From positions 1-17,659 of the forward strand of contig JBLILN010000026.1 of NCBI GenBank assembly GCA_047635695.1: a stretch of 17,659 nucleotides of DNA, given 5' to 3'. Within the stretch, counting starts at the first letter, position 1; each line of letters starts with the position of its first letter. Under the pieces are notes generated by a model. It worked only from the letters and a program-made list of their open reading frames with translations. It ran no database searches and was not told the origin of the DNA. Below, in pieces: positions 14,840-17,659 of this stretch. The DNA comes from UBA2136 sp047635695 (GTDB taxonomy: Bacteria > Pseudomonadota > Alphaproteobacteria > UBA2136). The translations under genes were made by a program, and so were the position numbers.

Positions 14840-16597
14840 CTATTCGCTGCTCTGCAATTTATAAAGCTTGGCGTAAGCATCTTGCTTGCTTAAAAGAGCT
14901 TCATGGGTGCCTGTTTCAATGACTTTACCATTTTTAAGGACGTGAATAATATCGGCATCAACAATGGTTGAAAGGCGGTGTGCGACAATTAAACTTGTGC
15001 GCCCTTTCATGAGTTTGGTCAGGGCTTTTTGCACATGCTTTTCAGACGCTGTATCAAGGCTTGAAGTGGCCTCATCTAATAAAAGGATCGGGGCATTTTT
15101 AAGCATGGCGCGCGCAATAGCAATACGTTGCCTTTGCCCACCAGAAAGACTAAAGCCGTCTTCGCCAACAACGGTGTTATAGCCATGTTCACTGTCGGCA
15201 ATAAAGCTGTGCGCAGATGCGTCTTTGGCCGCCTTGATAATGTCGTCGTTTTTCGCTTTTGAAATACCGTAGCCAATGTTGTTTTTAATGCTGTCATTGA
15301 AAATAGCCACTTCTTGTGTGACAAGGCCAATGTTTTCACGCAAGCTTTTAAGGGTGACATCCTTAATGTTGACACCGTCAATACTGATCGTTCCTTTTGT
15401 AGAATCAAAGAACCGAGGAATGAGGTTAAGAATGGTACTTTTACCTGCGCCCGACGCACCCACAAGTGCCACTGTTTTGCCTGCCGGTATCGTGAGGTTT
15501 AAGTTTTTAATAGCAGTGGTACCGTCGGCATAAGTAAAAGTCACTTTATCGAAAACAACTTCACCTTTGCTGACTTTAAGCTTTTGCGCTTTTTCATGGT
15601 TAACAATACTTGGCTTGGTATCCATTAGGGCAAATGTGCGTTCGGCAGAAGCAAGGCCTTCTTGCAGGTTATTATTAATATTTGTCACGCTTTTAAGCGG
15701 GCGGTAAATGGTCATGGCCGCTGTGAGGAATGACATAAATTCACCCGCTGTCATTTCGCCAGCCCATATAAGCTTGCAACCATACATAATAACGCTGGCT
15801 ATAATAAGGCCACCAAGCAGCTCCATTACAGGAGATGAAAGTGCACGAACACGCGCCATTTTTACCATGAAATTAAAAACGGTATCGATGCTTTTTTTAC
15901 TGCGCTTTATTTCGTAATTTTCCATGGTGAAAGACTTTACCTGACGGACATGACTAAAACTTTCTTTCAATATACCACCAAAGGCGCCCATTTCCTTTTG
16001 TGTGCCGCCGCTGTATTTGCGCATGCGTTTACCGAAGTAAATAATAGGGGCGGAAGCCAGTGGAATTATAGTTAGGCAAATAAGGGCAAGTTCCCAGTTT
16101 TGGTGGATCATGAGGGCGATCAGGCCAATAATCATCGGAATGTCACGTAATATACCTGTAATGGTACTTGAAATGGCTTTTTTAAGCTGCTGTAGGTCGT
16201 AAACAAAACGTGATGTTAAGCCAGAAGTTGTTTCCTTTTGTAAGAAGGCGAGGTCGTGATGGATAACATGTTTGTAAAGATCACCCTGTAAGTCAGCAAC
16301 CACACGTTGGCCAATAAATTCCATGAGGTAATTTTGAAAATAGCCAGCAATACCCTTCACAAAAAAGATGGTAACGACTATCGCAGGGACAATGAAAAAG
16401 AGGCCTCGGTTACCTGCAATGAGCAGCTCATCTAAAATAGGCTGCATCATTTTAGCCGTTAACGCTGTGCAAATAGCGACGATAATCATACAGATAACAG
16501 CAATAGAAAGCCTGCCTTTATGCGGCGTGAGATAACCCTTCACAAGCCTTTTTGTGAGGCTTAAGGTACTGCTATCGTTATTTGTTTTTTGCTTCAT
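14840..16597 (-). CDS. msbA: MsbA-type lipid A export ABC transporter
   Basis: MsbA is a homodimeric half-transporter that flips lipid A-core from the inner to the outer leaflet of the inner membrane. The protein is 585 residues. A transmembrane domain (about 25-320) has six segments. An ATPase domain (about 345-585) has Walker A GASGAGKS at 380-387, Q-loop VTQE at 426-429, signature LSGGQ at 484-488, Walker B ILLLDE at 504-509 and switch His H540 (VAHRLS). All catalytic elements are intact. Sequence alone does not separate MsbA from other lipid or multidrug exporters, but waaA, lpxK and an LpxL-type gene in the same operon make lipid A the likely cargo. Its start overlaps the upstream gene by 20 bases. 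Confidence 0.92.
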   Translation of the reverse strand: MKQKTNNDSSTLSLTKRLVKGYLTPHKGRLSIAVICMIIVAICTALTAKMMQPILDELLIAGNRGLFFIVPAIVVTIFFVKGIAGYFQNYLMEFIGQRVVADLQGDLYKHVIHHDLAFLQKETTSGLTSRFVYDLQQLKKAISSTITGILRDIPMIIGLIALMIHQNWELALICLTIIPLASAPIIYFGKRMRKYSGGTQKEMGAFGGILKESFSHVRQVKSFTMENYEIKRSKKSIDTVFNFMVKMARVRALSSPVMELLGGLIIASVIMYGCKLIWAGEMTAGEFMSFLTAAMTIYRPLKSVTNINNNLQEGLASAERTFALMDTKPSIVNHEKAQKLKVSKGEVVFDKVTFTYADGTTAIKNLNLTIPAGKTVALVGASGAGKSTILNLIPRFFDSTKGTISIDGVNIKDVTLKSLRENIGLVTQEVAIFNDSIKNNIGYGISKAKNDDIIKAAKDASAHSFIADSEHGYNTVVGEDGFSLSGGQRQRIAIARAMLKNAPILLLDEATSSLDTASEKHVQKALTKLMKGRTSLIVAHRLSTIVDADIIHVLKNGKVIETGTHEALLSKQDAYAKLYKLQSSE

Positions 16598-16946
16598 CGG
16601 TATCTGTTTGTGCCTCTAAAAATGCTTTCCATGCATTGATAGCCTGTTTGTCGTCTTTTTGCAAGGTTTCCATAACGTTTAAGAAGCTAGCATAGCTTAT
16701 TATCATCATCTCATCTTCAGGGCAGTCAAGGATATTATGCCCTTGGACTCTTGCTTTAAAGAAAGGAGCGCCTGTAATAGGACTATTGCCTTTTTTAAAA
16801 CCGGCAAGCTTTTCTTGCGCGATGGCGTGGCGTTCATTTACGGCGTCAAGGGCGTTTTTTAAACCGCTTGTTTTTTCTTTTTCTTGCTTGTGGAAATATT
16901 CGTCTTCACGAACGCGTTTCATATCGTCCCAAGATGATGATGCCAT
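16578..16946 (-). CDS. Unrecognised 122-residue charged protein, first gene of the LPS operon
   Basis: I do not recognise this protein. It is soluble-looking, with no signal peptide or membrane segment. The N-terminal half (about 5-52) is strongly charged and helical, possibly a coiled coil (WDDMKRVREDEYFHKQEKEK). A middle segment reads GNSPITGAPFFKARVQGHNILDCP and the remainder is helical, with a lone Cys at about residue 75. An AAGGGG ribosome binding site at 16955-16960 supports the start. The 3' end overlaps the msbA start by 20 bases, so translation is probably coupled. It differs from DUF4170, the small protein often found near msbA in alphaproteobacteria. It is real by its ribosome binding site, coupling and operon position; a cytoplasmic role tied to LPS export is only a guess. 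Confidence 0.7.
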   Translation of the reverse strand: MASSSWDDMKRVREDEYFHKQEKEKTSGLKNALDAVNERHAIAQEKLAGFKKGNSPITGAPFFKARVQGHNILDCPEDEMMIISYASFLNVMETLQKDDKQAINAWKAFLEAQTDTDEAKNK

Positions 16947-17105
16947 GAACTTACCCCTTATTGTTGCGTTTTATTTACTTTTATTGTATCAGTATATACT
17001 TAAATATGCGCCATGCTGAGGCTTGGTTATGCCTAAAGCCACAGTGAAACGCTATGTACAATTCTAGGTTTGTATAACACTAAATACAAGGAAACTTTGA
17101 TTTAA
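16947..17105. promoter_or_regulatory. Divergent promoter region
   Basis: This 159-base gap lies between divergent genes and must hold promoters for both. On the minus side a TATACT (16991-16996) or TACAAT (16983-16988) could serve as -10. On the plus side TATAAC (17073-17078) lies about 28 bases before the phosphatase ATG. I cannot identify convincing -35 boxes or an operator. Confidence 0.35.
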
Positions 17106-17659
17106 ATGACAAAAAAACAATTATTTGTTACAAAAAACAAACCGCTGGTTATGCTTTTTTCTGTTTTGTTGGCCTTTGCTATCAGCTTTTATCTTTATCA
17201 TTCTAAGTTAGATATTGCGATTCATGGCGTGGCTGTTCATTGGGCTGTTGCAGAAGGTAGCCAAGAGGTTTGGGGTTACCTTTCACGAATGGGACAAGAA
17301 TGGTTTCAAATATTAACCTGTGTTTTCTTTGGTGTTTATTATTACTTTAAATGTAATTATCGCATGAGCCGTTTGTGGTATGGGTCTATTGTTGTTTATC
17401 TTTCTGCGGGTGTATTGGTTCAGTTTATAAAAGCTTTCGTGGGTCGCCCACGTCCTAAAATGTTGCCGCAGTATGAGCCAGAATGGTTTGAAATGGCCGC
17501 AAGAATGCATAGCTGGCCTTCTGGTCATACCATCACAACCTTTGCTTGGTTGGCCTGTTTACTGCCTTTTTATCCACGTAAAATTCAGGTTGTTTTGGCG
17601 CTCACGGCTTGTTTGGTAAGCTTTTCTCGCATTGGTATTGGTGCGCATTATATGAGTGA
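17106..17659 (+). CDS. PAP2-family membrane phosphatase (3' truncated)
   Basis: The frame starts at the ATG at 17106 and is open for 184 codons to the window end. AAGGA at 17088-17092 is the likely ribosome binding site, with a longish 13-base spacing. The protein is an integral membrane member of the PAP2 superfamily. It shows all three phosphatase motifs: KAFVGRPRP (KxxxxxxRP), the PSGHT block, and SRIGIGAHYMS at the very end, whose next residue begins GA and is probably the catalytic-triad Asp. Hydrophobic segments lie near residues 14-31, 70-80 and 90-110. Members remove phosphate from lipids such as undecaprenyl diphosphate, phosphatidate, phosphatidylglycerol phosphate or lipid A (LpxE). 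Divergence from the lipid A operon makes an LpxE-like role possible but unproved. Confidence 0.88.
   Translation, partial: MTKKQLFVTKNKPLVMLFSVLLAFAISFYLYHSKLDIAIHGVAVHWAVAEGSQEVWGYLSRMGQEWFQILTCVFFGVYYYFKCNYRMSRLWYGSIVVYLSAGVLVQFIKAFVGRPRPKMLPQYEPEWFEMAARMHSWPSGHTITTFAWLACLLPFYPRKIQVVLALTACLVSFSRIGIGAHYMS

Noticed and set aside
14824..14880. Upstream ATG for the DUF374 gene overlapping msbA by 41 bases
   Set aside because: The extra 19 residues have no family character, and the ATG at 14823 starts a typical membrane-anchored N-terminus 16 bases after the msbA stop.
17313..17528. A 71-residue minus-strand frame at the right end
   Set aside because: It is antisense to the PAP2 motifs KxxxxxxRP and PSGHT, which identify the real plus-strand gene.

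Overview
The window reads as a chromosomal housekeeping segment from a moderately AT-rich alphaproteobacterium. This is inferred from gene content: the run ribF-ileS-lspA-DUF3035 lipoprotein-M16-M16 and the LPS run msbA-DUF374 acyltransferase-waaA-lpxK are arrangements I associate with that class. I cannot place it more finely. I see no IS element, integrase, CRISPR array, tRNA or rRNA gene, and no gene-free stretch longer than about 250 bases.

Layout. Positions 1-299 hold the last 98 codons of a repetitive, YadA-head-like or tail-fibre-like surface protein, followed by a terminator-like hairpin. Positions 388-6598 form a tight plus-strand cluster. It encodes a RibF flavin enzyme whose riboflavin kinase half has eroded, isoleucyl-tRNA synthetase, lipoprotein signal peptidase, a DUF3035 lipoprotein and a zinc-bearing M16 peptidase. 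A 247-base gap with a perfect 16-bp hairpin and a consensus -10 box separates this from the metal-free M16 partner and xseA (6846-9544). A structured 225-base gap with a strong intrinsic terminator follows. After it come an exported M23 peptidase and a small glycine-rich membrane protein (9770-11006).

From 11029 to 16946 the minus strand carries a compact six-gene unit. In transcription order it is an unrecognised 122-residue protein, msbA, a DUF374 acyltransferase, waaA (Kdo transferase), lpxK (lipid A 4'-kinase) and an LpxL/HtrB-type acyltransferase. Neighbours overlap or lie within about 20 bases, so they probably form one operon for finishing lipid A-Kdo and flipping it across the inner membrane. 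Divergent from it, a PAP2-family membrane phosphatase begins at 17106 and runs off the window end.

The overall theme is envelope biogenesis: lipoprotein maturation, exported proteases, a peptidoglycan hydrolase and LPS assembly. Translation and flavin genes sit beside it. I found no evidence of a wholly new system. The most notable points are two adjacent enzymes with eroded C-terminal modules: RibF has lost its kinase motif, and IleRS has lost three of its four expected C-terminal zinc cysteines. Others are the split M16 pair, the structured intergenic RNA candidates and the unknown first gene of the LPS operon.
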